Notes: generated by a model not told the origin, from the letters alone. DNA of 64,000 nucleotides from Neodiprion pinetum (GCF_021155775.2 NC_060232.1:34277089-34341088), one strand, 5' to 3'. Positions 1-12,256 are shown, counted from the first letter of the stretch. A program made the numbers and translations.

Positions 1-195
1 ACCGTGTCTCATCGCGTGATCAGAATTCAGAGTAAAATTCAGAGCAAGACCCAATAATCAAGAATTCTGATGAATCTCCGTACCGTCCTCTACGCTCGTA
101 GAAAGAATGACACGCTATATACAACCGTGCAAGAGAAAACTAATCGTAGCAAAAGTTTACACCTGGACGATCAGACGCAGAGGTTCTATTTAATT
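1..195. other. Non-coding stretch
   Basis: No open frame of interest. A TATATA run at about 115-120 lies roughly 75 bases upstream of the micro-exon candidate at 196, and could be a weak TATA-like element. No arthropod initiator (TCAGT) sits at the expected distance. Confidence 0.4.
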
Positions 196-224
196 ATGTT
201 TATATTGGCCTTTGCCACCGTCGC
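196..224 (+). CDS. Possible signal-peptide first coding exon
   Basis: An ATG at 196 opens a frame reading MFILAFATV plus part of an alanine codon. A splice-donor match, GC followed by GTAAGT at 225-230, then interrupts it. A very short first exon coding only the start of a hydrophobic signal sequence, followed by an intron, is known for insect cuticular and other secreted proteins. Without splicing the frame stops at 226-228. No second exon with the matching phase and a recognisable mature protein could be found downstream, and the TATA-like run at about 115 is not well placed. The match may be chance; this is inference from start codon, hydrophobicity and donor only. Confidence 0.12.
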
Positions 225-640
225 GTAAGTTGCACAAGATGCAAATGTGAAAAATTCAGGAAGGAAACTGGTCCGTGCAGGAGGAACGAACCAACCTCGG
301 CAAGTCTGGTCTCTGAATTTGAATAAAATATTAATTTAGTATAAACCATACGCGTCAGAAGTACAACGCTGTTTGTGTTTTATAGTCTCGGCAAGTCGAC
401 GGGTGGGTATTTGATTGGCAGATGTCGTCCTAGGGCCGGGATGAGGAAGACCCCCTTTATTTCTATGAATATGTTAATTCGGTCATTCGGATGTCATTCG
501 TTTGAACGTTGATGGATCGTGTTGCCTATCCTTGCCTCTAGTCACCGCTGCCGTTTCTTTTTTTCATCATTCTTTTTCCGTATTTATTTATTTTTTTCTC
601 CACCTCTTTCCTCTTCCTGCATCTTGTTACGGTACTGTGC

Positions 641-652
641 GACCACGTGACC
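641..652. promoter_or_regulatory. Palindromic E-box (CACGTG)
   Basis: GACCACGTGACC contains the CACGTG core bound by bHLH factors of the Myc/Max, USF, MITF/TFEB and Clock/Cycle classes. The flanks approach the CLEAR-type GTCACGTGAC. The identical 12-mer occurs at 15119-15130. No promoter is recognised next to it, so a function is not shown. Confidence 0.2.
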
Positions 653-1373
653 ACGCCTCTGCGGGTATTGTGTGAATCGGTGATGGATTCGCGCTCGTCG
701 ATCATCGCGCAACCTAAAAAATGCGATTGAAGCAGGCGATAATTGCGCTATGTGTGCTCGGGCTAGTAGCACGCGCGCCGTTGCTTCGAAAAGAAGAGGA
801 AAAAAAAAGGTTGAAGGTAACTGGATACAGAGCGGCGAAACTTTCACACGGAAGAACCTCGTACTAACAATAAATAATTAATAAACAACCAATCAACTCT
901 GCGAGTGAAATTTTCGCACGTGCCGGCGTGTAATATTTAAATGAACAACGTGTACATGTACGAAATTCATTGTCGTTCCATTTTGATGAACAAACATATT
1001 TTCTTTATTTTACTTTCATTCGTTTATTTAATTTTCTTCTATACGCATAAGCTTGTCTGCTCGCAACCCGACTGACCGGATCTGCGGGCTAACGTAATTT
1101 CCTGTTCCAGTGTCATAATTATTTTTATTTTTAATTTTATTTTCCTTTGTGTACTCTGATACAGCATTGTTGTGTAAGTGTTTATTTTTAACCATCGCAC
1201 GGTTCAAGATAACGAAGAAGAACGACTTGATTATTTCACCTCCGTGTGTACGTGCTACTGAACTTGATAATTAATGACAACGTTAAAACAATTGTCTTCT
1301 AATCCTTTACACAAACTTTAGTAGTCACCGAGTCAGCTGATATCAGCTTGTTCTGAATAAGAATTTAGTATTC

Positions 1374-1404
<31 letters not shown>

Positions 1405-2282
1405 GAATTAGTATAGATAAGATTTTAGTATTAATATTAAGATGAATAAAACGACTTTGTTGAGTAGAGTTTAAAAATATTCAATTCAGAGTTTCTTAAT
1501 TTTTCCTTTTTTTTCAAGTTTTAATAACATGTTAGTCAAAAAAATAATTATGTCGCCACTCTATAACGGAGTTAAGCAGATGCCGTACGTTGCTTGAATG
1601 GGCAAATATCGAGTCACAAACTTTGAGAGGTTCATTGTTCGTCAAAAGTGGCAGATTTAAAAATTGACTAACAAAAATAAAACAATAATAATATGATAAT
1701 TTTCTAAAACACCCCCTGTTACAATACGTATAGGCATATAACACAGCGACACAATTACAATTGCAATTACACAGGCACAGCTGAAACCGGTAGTGAAAAA
1801 TGTCTAGTTGAAGTTACGAGTACCTTGTTCTCCCGCATCGCGACATATGTGACATCGCAGATTCTTATATACACAATGCACGTACTACCTAACATAGAGT
1901 ACCTAAAAGCAACACAGCACACGGTGCGTCCTGTATTAACGTGCCATTAATTCTTCTACCTTCCGAGGGCACCTCTACTACCCACGTATAAATCGAGAGT
2001 CAAAAAGTACCCTCCCCACCAAAATCAAAAAGAAAGAAAAAAAGAAACCAAAGTAAAACAATATAAACAAAAACGGCACACAAAAGCGTTGCGTAATTTC
2101 AAGCGACGCTGCTACTCTCGAAGGGTCCAAATGACAATATAGCCGTCGCACCGACGGACGATGCTGGGACAATTTAGATGGCTACACCGTGTGTGTAGTC
2201 CACATACGTGCATATACATATATATATACCAAGCGTACGTCAAAGCTCAACTGAGCAGTGCATATGTTACGTGTCGCGAGTT
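653..2282. other. Non-coding stretch
   Basis: AT-rich sequence with T- and A-runs. The (TA)13 array at 1379-1404 is the only ordered structure noticed. Short frames such as the minus-strand ones around 1532-1744 and 1978-2172 are rich in Tyr, Phe and Arg, carry no splice context and look like chance. Confidence 0.6.
1379..1404. repeat. (TA)13 microsatellite
   Basis: Thirteen uninterrupted TA units, with no associated gene. Confidence 0.97.
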
Positions 2283-2314
2283 GGGAAGAGGGAGGGCGGG
2301 AGGGGAGGAGGGGG
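2283..2314 (+). other. Potential G-quadruplex tract
   Basis: Five runs of three or more G (2283-2285, 2290-2292, 2294-2296, 2298-2300, 2302-2305) plus a run of five G at 2310-2314 are separated by loops of one to four bases. This fits the usual four-tract quadruplex rule with short loops. It stands out in otherwise AT-rich DNA. Nothing nearby identifies it as a promoter. Confidence 0.6.
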
Positions 2315-4202
2315 TGAGATGTTGGTTTATACCACACCCACAGGCATACGGTGAAACCTCCTCCCTTCACATTGGGCTCACGTGTCGTTCCTCTGTGTGT
2401 ACAAATATTTTCACTACCGTCTGTGTACGCCCACAAAATTACACGTGAAGCAAAATTTTCCAGCCAAGTATATTACAGGTTTACGTACGCATACGACAGC
2501 CTCGATGTTTCAATTTTTTTTTTTTTCTCTTCTCTTTTTCAATTCTTTTTAATTCGCGACCAATAATTATTTTCACCGGTGCACGGTACTGAAAATGCGA
2601 TTGAACGAAAATAATGTTCTTCATACCGTGGCCGCGAGAATACATTATATGTTCAATCAGAGATTTTCGTAATTCAAAGATACATTTGAAGAGAAAACGT
2701 TTTACAAGATAAAATAAGCACCTTAAAAGTCTGATGTAATTATCCCCAAAGCGAGAAGCTGGCATTTCACGTTTATTATACACTGCTTCTGTTTCGCCAT
2801 CGACTTTTAGACGAAGTACAATCTTTCGTAGGATTATCTCAAGTGACTCAGGTCTTTCCGTCATCCAAAGCTGATTTCGTAACGAGAAAAGACGGTCCTG
2901 TCATCAGTGTTATTTTTACACAAAAAGACCGAATCATAGGACAACCGTCTAACGGGTGTAAAAAATACTCGATTTGAATTTTCTCGTACACTACGTATTA
3001 CACTTTTTCCACATATCGGGGAAATTTTTGTAAGGATAACATTTTTTTACCATCGCGAACGATACTGTACCGTAAAAAAGGGGGCTTGCTGCCTGAACAT
3101 ATGCGAGGCTTATACACAAGCATACCTACGCAAGCTTGTATATCTGTAAGTGCGAGCGTATCCTCCTCGGCGGGTCTAAAAATTTGCATAAGACCATATT
3201 TCATTCCTCATTACTATTATTACGAGTATTTTGGCATTGTGCACTCGGGGCGATGCGTATCTGGGTAAACGGAGACCGATGCTATACGGTGTCGTATTGA
3301 CATTTGCATCGTGACAAAAAGTACCCACATTCACGCCTTTTGCACCGCTCGTACGGCACACGCTGCAGCTACATACGGAGAACGAATAATCGTCGCCCCC
3401 CCCTTTTTTTTTAACCACCCGGTTTTACGTTGTATCCTTCGTACCCATATCCATTCTCGTATCCTACTCACCGTCATACGGCCAACTTTTTTCTTCCCGT
3501 ACTTCCGAAAACCACTCGACCTTAATATACCTGCGCATTGTCGAACACAAGCGCTTATCCACGTATGTGTACGTACGTTGTAAGCTACACTGTGTACACA
3601 CACTCGAATCGCCATTAAGCCGAGATGAATTATCATTTGTGAAGGAGATGATAAATATGACGTCGCGTGTATAAGGAATAGAAAGTGGCTAATCGGTATG
3701 TTATTTGCGGATTAGTTAGGTATTCCCGTTTTACGTCGCAGTTCTCACTATTACACGATATAAGCCTAGATTATATTAATCATAAGCGTCTCGCTGTTGG
3801 ACAGAGATTTTTATATTTATGAGCTCCCAATTATTTTCAATGCTCGAAGTGATTAATCATCGAGCGATCAAGAATATATGCCAGGTTGTATTAATTATAA
3901 ACTTTATTATACGGGTTATATCGTACGCGCTTAGCGCGAATAGTATAATTTTGAAAAGAGAATTGGTTAGAATGTTAATTTATGCGCTGCATAGAACGCG
4001 AGAGCTTTTAGGAGTAAGTAAAGTTCCAACGGTTTTACGTCTGTGAAAAAAAAAAGAAACCCTTATATGGACACGATCCATGCGCATAATTATATCGTTA
4101 AATTCTATTCAACATGTATAATTTTATCTCAAACTGACTCACTCGAGAGCAGATGACACGGTGCGTGCCACGTGTAGATAAGTGGCTTAACCTCTAGGTG
4201 AG

Positions 4203-4226
4203 CCCCCCCCCCCCCCCCCCCCCCCC
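4203..4226. repeat. Poly-C tract (C24)
   Basis: Twenty-four consecutive C. Homopolymers of this length are prone to length error and slippage, so the exact count may be an assembly artefact. Confidence 0.95.
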
Positions 4227-4746
4227 GCGGTGGTTAGAAGAGCGTCAAATATGTTAATTTTCTGCCCTTTAAATCAAATGGGAATATGTACAAAAAACAA
4301 AAAAAAAAATAAATAAAGTACGTGGGGCAAACAGTCAGACAAGCAGGCGAAAGCAGTCGCCGCAACGAGTTGTCGATGACTCGTGCCGAGCACATGACGC
4401 TGTTAGGGTTTCATTTAATTAGCGGACAAGCCCCTAGCGACGCGTTTGATTTCCACGATAAGTCGGAGCACAGGGGTAAATAAATAAAATTCCATTTAAC
4501 GGAGGAATGTTTCCACGTGAAGAGAAATTTCCGTTTTATAGAAGGCAAAGGATGAAATGAAACCCCCCGCAAACCTGATATACCCAATATTCAACGGCAA
4601 TGCACATATGTTATTTTGTTAACATGCACGAGCGGATTATCCACCCAGTGTAATAAATTGCAAAACAAAAAGATGATTCCGATTATTATTCCCGCAGTTC
4701 ACTTCTTCGCAATGAATTCGAGTTTAAAATTTTCCAACTTGATTCC

Positions 4747-4755
4747 TTTTCTCTT

Positions 4756-4797
<42 letters not shown>
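4747..4797. repeat. CT-rich microsatellite
   Basis: Nearly pure CT dinucleotides with a few TTT interruptions. It produces spurious Arg/Glu-rich frames on the minus strand and Ser/Leu-rich frames on the plus strand. Confidence 0.95.
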
Positions 4798-5350
4798 CAA
4801 TATCCTGTAATAAGCGACGTGCTGGCACGTTGACCCGATCGAACGATTCGGGACAATCGTAACGCGGTCATTGGAATCACGCAGCGGATGCCTCGACAAA
4901 GCAACGAGTCACACCGTCCCCTTTGACATATAAACGGGGAAAGGCGGCAACCCCCGACCGATATGCCAAAAATTCCGAGCCAACTCGTCCGCGCACACAG
5001 AGAGTCGTAGGTTCTGATTACCGTTCAACCGAGCGAAGAATCGGCGATTGTGAGGGTCGTTCTCGCCGCTTTGGATTACGGAATCGTTTACCTCCCGATT
5101 CTTCCCAACCGCGTGTGCAACTCGGCGTGTGCAGTGCTCGGCGTACCGTACGTGTATACAAATCGACCAGGTGGGCGTGTAACTCCCGGTTTATCGCAAT
5201 GCAAACCACGCCAAATCCGACTAATACCCGTAATTTGACCGTTCATTGTGCCCCCGAATGCCGAATGCAGAGGAACGGCGATCAATGGCGACGAGGAAAA
5301 AAGCAAGGATCACGATGTCGGGGGGTAATTGCGCCAATTGCTCGCGTAAT

Positions 5351-5441
5351 GTGCACTGCAGGGATTTCGGCACATATTATAGGTATGATATGGTATGCGT
5401 ACAAACGTAAGTCGATGATTTTCTACACCCCTGCAGTACAC
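5351..5441. repeat. Inverted repeat, 13-bp arms
   Basis: The arm at 5351-5363 pairs with the complement of 5429-5441 at 12 of 13 positions, including nine consecutive ones around CTGCAG. The loop is about 65 bases. Overall length is close to an animal pre-microRNA, but pairing does not continue inward, so a microRNA is unlikely. Confidence 0.5.
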
Positions 5442-5479
5442 GTGTATATATATATATATATGTGTATATATATAACACG
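5441..5479. repeat. TA-rich array with CGTGT/ACACG ends
   Basis: A TA array interrupted by GTG is bounded by CGTGT on the left and ACACG on the right, so the block is an imperfect palindrome able to form a cruciform. Confidence 0.85.
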
Positions 5480-6071
5480 GGTAGGCGAGCTCGCCGAGTG
5501 GTTGTGGGGTGTGAAAAGTGGTGGTTGGTCACCGTCCCGACGGTATGCGGAGCACAAAGAACGCGGGTAACGTGTATGTACTTCACTCGAGCTCCGGAGG
5601 CGTTCCGAATATTACATATTGTGCGAGGTCACAATGGAAGGTTGATAGTGTCGATGAAACGCGTGCAGACCGTCGACATCCACGTTTCCATCGTGTGCCG
5701 GAATCGTTTATACCTACGGTACGAGATGAATTGCACCAAGAGAAAATAAAAAAAAATTACGGGGATTTGTCGGCGGAGCGATCGCGTTGTAAACGCTGTA
5801 CGTATGAGATGCGAGTAAGTACTAGGTACGAGGTTGATACGGTTGTTATTTTTTATAGATTTCGATCTAACGAGATTGCTATCGGTACAGAATATATACA
5901 TCTACCTTATGCTCTTTTTTACTTCTTTTCCCGATCCCGTACAATCGATAGCGTAAGTCTCCTATTCGTATAATTCGCCCTGATCTCGCGGCAGGGGAAT
6001 GAAAGTCGTCTACGTTCAATAGATACGCTTAATGTTTGTAAATTGACTTGCATGCACATAAACATTCAACT

Positions 6072-6094
6072 GCAACAGCTGCTACTGCTGTTGC
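6072..6094. repeat. Short perfect hairpin
   Basis: GCAACAGC (6072-6079) and GCTGTTGC (6087-6094) form an 8-bp perfect stem with a 7-base loop, in a CAG/CTG-rich patch. Confidence 0.8.
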
Positions 6095-8686
6095 TGCTTC
6101 TATGGAACAAGCCGCTCGAGTTGACCGAATTTCATTAAACTGAAGTTCACGTAACGCAATTAGCAAATTCGTACAGGCAAGCTTCAGGATACCCGTTACT
6201 TCGTGGCATCTGTGCCTAATCAAAGGCGATTCATATAATACATAATCATTTCGTACCCCGTTTCGAGAATGTGCACAGTTATATTAGTTTGTAGATAAAA
6301 GTTCGGATACGAATTTAAATAACTGGCAATAAAAAGAAAAAAAAACGTGGACAATATATTTTTTTTTTTTTGCGAAATTCAAAACTCATGCAAATTCACG
6401 GAGTGACAAAGTAGCCTGCAGCAGTTTGCTGATAAATTTGTACGATACGGAAACAAGCACACGGTAAGAAAGAGTTTAAACTTATGAATTATTCTTGCTG
6501 ATCGTCGTAAGATATTTTATGCATATAATTACTTTTCAGAAATATTGTAATTAATTTTACTAAAGAACACAATGATACAGCGCAGATTTTTACACAGCAT
6601 CCTAGCAATCCGCGCGGTAACGCCGACTGCCTGCAATCTATTGTAATTTATAAAGTTTGTAAAGTTTAAAACGTTATACGTATACGTTTACAAATCGATT
6701 CGATTCAATCTGTCGCTGCAGATCTGATTCAATTCAAGTACACATCGTCAGCAGGCTCGACTGGCTGCTCTCTTATCGTAAACAGCTGACGCTCTCCTCG
6801 ACCATTCATAAATTAGGTAACTAAAACCTGAAGTCTAAAATTAACCAGATAACGATCCAGCACAGTAAGGAGATAATCGTTTCTCTAAATTCAATTCTCA
6901 TCATCGGAATATATGACAATTTGCATATTTTTCAATAAAATTCAATGCTCGCAAAACACGTGATTGTAAATTTGGTCGATCTGTTGAGGTCTTCCGATAG
7001 AATTAGCCATTAAGAATAAATTTGAAGATATATATATATATATGTATCAGACTGCACACGATTATTCCACATCTAAGATAAACGTCGAGGATCGGGTTAT
7101 AGCGCGTAGCTACTGTAATATTCTCGGAGATAAAGAAAGGCATAACCATTGCTCTTCGTTGGCTCCGATTAAGCGAAATGAAAACGAACAAGTGGGCGCA
7201 ACTGGTCAATTGACCCAATGTCAGAGCGCCATGGAATGCCACCCCATACGCGTCCCCTTTCCCTCGGCCTAGGGTGGCCGGACGGTCTGTTGCTTCTGAG
7301 CCCGTGACCGTTTATCCGCCGACACGTCGTGAGTCAGAAAACAAAGATGCGACTTGGGTGACGAGATACTAAGCTTAATTGCTCGCTTCCTGCAGCCACC
7401 CAAGCTACGGAGATGGATTAATTTCTCACTCTCTATTTCCCTCTCTCTCTCTCTCATCCTCCGTTTTTCGTACGATCATGTGTAACACGATGCTCCGTAC
7501 GTAGGTACATAAAGGAATTAAAAAAAAAAAATCAATTTGGTGTCGCGTTTTGCATGTAATATGTAAAGATGCTGAAAACGCGAAAATTGCAAACTTCTTA
7601 TTGCACCGAGGCTGTAGATGTTGCGTTTGTTCGTACATCGGAGAGAGAACCTATTGACTGCAGACACGTAAAAGGAAAAATATTTTCTGGTCAGGTATCT
7701 CGGCTCAGGTATAATTTACTGCATTTAAAGACATACGTGCAGCACTGATATATCTATTGTACGGATGTAGCTTGGAAAGTTACGCGACTGCGATAAAGTT
7801 ACACGGATGAGAGATGAGTCAGGTAGATAGGTGAGGTGCATGTTCCTGTGTTAAGTGATTCAGTAGCTCGTTTCTAAGTCGCGGTATAACGTGTAATCTA
7901 CAGAACACGTGGACGGAATTTCAGGATCTACCGGTAAAGAAACGCGCGACCTCGGAATGATTAAAACGTGACGACGATGACAAAATACGACAGTGTCGTA
8001 TAAGTAAAGATCTCACTTTTACGGTTCAGAGAAGAAAGAAACGTTCTTTCCGAAGCGATTTTCAATAACTCGATAAGAAATCGTTTCGATAGAATTTTAC
8101 ACATATTAAAATTCTTGGTCAAATTTCACTTCAATTGTAATCCGATGGACATTACTCGTTCAAAAACAATAAAATCTCTCCTCCTTTTCTCAAATTTTTA
8201 TAACACTGTAACTATTATCCCACATTTACACCTGAAAAAAATCCATCAATAATCGTTATCGGGTAACGAAAAGAAGCTTATTCGTGAATATAATATATAC
8301 ACGTAGAATCAGAGGCGTGGTACAAAGCATATCGATAAAAGAACGTCAGAATGAATACAGCGGAAATAAAGAGGTCGAGAGCTTGACGCCTGATAAAATT
8401 TACTTCTAGATTGTGGATATTTACCTCGATGTGGTGCATCAAGATTCGTTCATTGCGTACGTCGATCGATGACAAATTATAATCGGCACTGGGCCGAGAT
8501 GCGGCATCCGAAGCTCTGGTCAAAGCTCGCATTACGCGCGATATAATTTATACGGTGGTTTTTCACAGCGCGGAACAGCCGTGAATCTGTACATCGATAT
8601 ACGTATGTAGAATAGACGATAAACTTTCGATCCGATCTAGGATACAACGTCGCGATAGACGCACGCATCACCTAGCCTTGTTCGGT

Positions 8687-8827
8687 ATGGGTGGTGTATT
8701 TACTATTTTTAGACCAGTAAGTTTCGAAAGGTTCGAAGACATCGGTGGTCTGGCTCGATCCGGTCTGCTCTCCAGGCTGTGGAACGGAACCGAAGACCAG
8801 ATGTCGAAGCCTCTGCCTCCCGGCTAG
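8687..8827 (+). CDS. Candidate small ORF, 46 codons
   Basis: An ATG with G at -3 and G at +4 opens a 46-codon frame ending in TAG at 8825. The product would begin MGGVFTIFRP and end SKPLPPG. It is mixed in charge, with the acidic segment FERFED, and has no membrane segment or known motif. Codons beginning with purines and ending in pyrimidines are frequent in the middle. The frame is also open upstream of the ATG for many codons, so this could equally be part of an exon. A second frame overlaps and continues to 9025, and a third starts at 8894. No family is recognised and chance is a serious alternative. Confidence 0.18.
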   Translation: MGGVFTIFRPVSFERFEDIGGLARSGLLSRLWNGTEDQMSKPLPPG

Positions 8828-8893
8828 CGCCACCCCCTGCAGTCAATCCTGTCGATACAGTTTCCGTTGGTCAGACGCTGAGACCCGTAGAAG

Positions 8894-9031
8894 ATGGGCA
8901 ACGAGATATCGACGCTGGCCAGTTGTTGTCTCCATTTTCTATTCTTCGTGGGCGTCTTTCCTGTTATTATACCTTCTTCTTGTTGCTTTCCATCCCTCGT
9001 AAGACGCACGGTATTAGTTTACGGTAGATAG
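8894..9031 (+). CDS. Candidate small ORF or first exon starting MGNEIS
   Basis: The ATG at 8894 has A at -3 and G at +4. An in-frame stop (TAG) lies two codons upstream, so this start would define the frame. The N-terminus MGNEISTLASCC has Gly2 and Ser6, as in N-myristoylated proteins, followed by a Cys pair that could be palmitoylated and then a hydrophobic stretch. Unspliced, it ends at 9029-9031 after 45 codons. A fair splice donor (CTC then GTAAGA at 8999) would instead make 8894-8998 a first coding exon in phase 0. No downstream exon was identified and no family is recognised. The reading as a lipid-anchored protein is inference. Confidence 0.18.
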   Translation: MGNEISTLASCCLHFLFFVGVFPVIIPSSCCFPSLVRRTVLVYGR

Positions 9032-9552
9032 AAGTACTTTAAGGAGTTACGTATTCCTTTCTCCAACGGTATTACACATATTCAGATAAAACAGATACAC
9101 GGTCAAGATTTTGTTCTTATATTTTATGTCGTTTCTTGCGGTTCGATCCAGAAATTCTGGTTAATAATTAAAGTGAATTTAGTCAATTTTCAACGCTAAA
9201 AACTTACAGCGCGGTCTGTCGATGCAGGTGTCTCAAATCAGTTTTCGATAAACGCGGTAAAAACTCGACTCTGATCGCAGGTATAGAGATAAAATGATTG
9301 AATCGATCGAACGAGATGTGATTAAATATATATATATATATGTACAGTCGCAGTGCTGCTTGATGCTATATTTCAATCGAATTACGAATTGAATTTCTGT
9401 GATTTCATTACCGAAGCACCGTAATTTTATTTCTTATATAAATCGTTGTAGAGATAAGCTCGGAGGTTTATTTTATCGTTTCTCGTACATTCAGCAGCAA
9501 TCACCGCATAACGTTCTGCGAATTAATTTCCGCGCTTATTCCGGATAAAGCT

Positions 9553-9591
9553 AAGAGAGAGAAAGAGAGAGAGACAGAGAGATAGAGAGAA
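9553..9591. repeat. GA-rich microsatellite
   Basis: GA dinucleotides interrupted by AAAG, CAG and TAG. Confidence 0.93.
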
Positions 9592-10693
9592 GCGATGTGG
9601 ATTTAATATAAAACCTTGCACTCCACTTCTATTCTCTTTTCATTCTAAGCACTCTGGAAAATCTGGAAGCTAACGATAAGCATAAAACAGCTATATCGTA
9701 GTACTACACGGTTAATGTCACCGTCTGTTTACGCTGATGAGCAGGCTGCATGTATACCGGGTTTCTTCCGGTTACGACAGGTAGTGTAATTCTGGAATAA
9801 TCGTGATGCGAACAACGACGCGATAATCAGAACGCGGAAATGTGCGCGTGGCGGGAAAAGGTCAAACAGATTCATACCGAGGGAAGAACTAAAAAGATAT
9901 GAAAAACAAGTGGAAGAGAGAAAAAATGACAGAAATAAGGATACAAGGAAAGATGCGGATAGGGACAGCGAGGACGGAAAAAGGGAAAGCTTTTAACGCC
10001 GAAAAAGGTTTTGGTAGAGCCATCGTGCAAGGAAACCCTTTCGCCTGCAGGCAGCGAGTGTTCGAATGAAAGGGTCCCGGTGCCGTAAAAGTTTCAGTTC
10101 ACCCACGTTCTATATTTAATTTTCAAACTAAAAGGTACTTCTTTTTTGTTATCTATAGCCGTGCAGCCGAGAAGCAGATGCAGGAAAGTTTGGCGAGCAG
10201 GCACCGGAGGCATGAATGGATTTCGATAAGGCGTACACGGGATAATCTCAAAGCCAACCTGCGGCGAGTACAGTAAGTGCTGGTAAAAAATGGTTGGATG
10301 AAAAATCAACTCTTTGATAAATCGAGATGAAAGACAGAAAATCGCGTTAAATAATTGCAATTGCGTGGTTGAACCGATGCTGCGGTGTATGAAGAAGGTG
10401 CATTTGCGAAATAAACCGCGTAATATTATCCGACGAGCTCATCCGTGCATCTCAAGCAATCTATTTATACGGATAGTAAAGCAAACCTCTTCAGTTGACG
10501 CTGGGTTACGAGGGTAATTGCCGTGTAAACAAACTACAAACCGACTACTGTAAATCACGGAATTGGTTTCGAGGGTCCCGTCTAGTGCTCCAGTGCACAC
10601 AAAGCTGCGGTGAGACGGAAAAACAAATCCAAGGATTAGGAGACGTGCAGAGGGTACGTTACTTCGAATTTAGAATCAACGTGTACTTTACTC

Positions 10694-10723
10694 CTTCTTC
10701 TTCTTCTTCTTCTTCTTCTTCTT
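10694..10723. repeat. (CTT)10 microsatellite
   Basis: Ten perfect CTT units. They give a poly-Ser frame in one register, which is not evidence of coding. Confidence 0.96.
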
Positions 10724-12256
10724 TGAGAAGTTTTACCCCAATACCCCCAGAATGAAAATACGATTGATCGTGCAAAATTTTACTTTATAAAATTTTTTTT
10801 AGCACCCACATAAATTTGTTACCTTTAATTACGACGCTGGCTTTTCATTTTATCTCCTTGTTAGACAAAACTAAAAATGCGTGTCACTTAAAAATCGTCA
10901 CAAGTGTGAAAAAGCAATAAAATTATGGAATCATCGTCTGGTCCATATTTTCAAATCTCCTTACTGTGAAAAATGTTAGCTTCTCTTGTGTTATCAATTA
11001 TTCACATCTACGTTCGTGCCTTGCAACTTGTATGCCGTATGCAATGCAGGATAGCCATGTGTACAATATTCTACGCAGCACTTACTTAAGGCCTGACGTT
11101 TGAAAAGAGTAAGGCGAGACCTTGATAAGGTGGCGATATCGACTACCGCAACGAGTAAAACTAAAATGAGAGAGGATATCCGGTGGTGGTGCGGTTTGTC
11201 TTTCTCCGCCTGTGGCTACGAGAGCTCCGTCCTTGTTTCACGGAACGAGCACAATTTCCTTCTAAATTCGAATGACGCAATTATTGATTGCCATTCGACA
11301 ATCGTACGCCACAGATATGTACGAGAAGATCATCGAGATGTGATCGGGAAACCGAATCCTCGTGACGTGATAAATTTATTCTCTATACGTCGGAGTACTA
11401 TTTATGGATCGATTCAACTTGCATAATTCCAAAGGAATCCTCACCCAGATTTTCACCCGATCACCTCTGGGCTTGCAGTATTTCCTCCGAAAACGACGGG
11501 GTTCGTAGTTCGTTGACCCTGTTGCATAAAGCATAACCCTGCGTATAACGAGAGAGCTGTGAATCGTACGTAGGAAGTAGTCAAAGGTTAACGCGGTTCA
11601 ACCGTTCCTTATACTCGACACTCGTCGTTACATCTGTATCCACAAAACAGGCTCGTTTGTGTACACATATGTATAATACATGCGTGCACCGCACCGCATG
11701 CATTTATACGGCTCGTAAAGGAAGCCGAACTTCACGCATACGATATACACAAACGTGAAAAACGATGATTAACCGTCTTATATAGCTTCCTTCATCGAAG
11801 AGTCTCGTTGTTAGGCTCCCTCCGAAAAATTCGACACTTGTTCTTCCGGAACTGGCGATGCCTGCGGTAATTTCCTTGCCCAAGTACGACAGAAGCCAGC
11901 GGTAAATGGGGTTCGATAACGTTCGAAACAACTACTCGAATTCACGACTGTATTACCTTTTCATAAATCGAAGCTATTGTAATAATTTTCCGTTGTCTTT
12001 TGACAGATAAATTATCATTCAGTTCGATAATTTGCACCGTATTCTTCTCACGGCTATTCAATCCTGAAATTCAAATGAGCGGTACTCGTAATGAACGATA
12101 GCACTGCTATTTCAGTAACGTGTTACAGAGTCTATTCGAGGAATCGGCAGGCGTGTTGTCAGTCACACATTTGCATATTACTCGGAACCTTATGTTATAA
12201 CATGGATTGACCAAGTTTAGCGCCTGTTGCAAAGCTACAAAGGCGTAGAATCTTTC

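Larger units (their letters stand above)
2315..8686. other. Non-coding stretch with simple repeats
   Basis: No gene recognised. It holds a C24 tract (4203), a CT-rich tract (4747), TA/GTG arrays (5441 and about 7028), a 13-bp inverted repeat (5351/5429), a small hairpin (6072) and a CT run near 7441-7455. Long frames at 2481-2864 (minus), 4923-5570 (plus) and 5518-5973 (plus) were judged chance ORFs. Confidence 0.55.

Noticed and set aside
2481..2864. 127-codon minus-strand ORF, Lys/Arg/Ile-rich, with an ATG
   Set aside because: Weak start context (T at -3), an A-run coding a poly-Lys tail, no motif, and a length within chance expectation for the whole window.
4686..4904. Arg-Glu repeat frames on the minus strand
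   Set aside because: Direct translation of the CT microsatellite.
5030..5238. Shorter overlapping plus-strand frame with an attractive translation (VRVVLAALDYGIVYLPIL)
   Set aside because: The only acceptor (GAGTCGTAG) lacks a pyrimidine tract, there is no ATG, and frames of this length are common by chance in this GC-richer patch.
4923..5570. 215-codon plus-strand frame, the longest in the window
   Set aside because: It begins at a non-ATG codon, is Arg/Pro/Cys-rich without domains and ends by reading through a TA microsatellite as Tyr-Ile repeats.
6417..6431. 15-base exact match with 30255-30269 (TGCAGCAGTTTGCTG)
   Set aside because: A few 15-mer matches are expected by chance in 64 kb, and both lie in CAG/CTG-rich sequence.
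9133..9150. GGTTCGATCC resembling a tRNA B box
   Set aside because: No A box at the right distance and no acceptor stem can be drawn.
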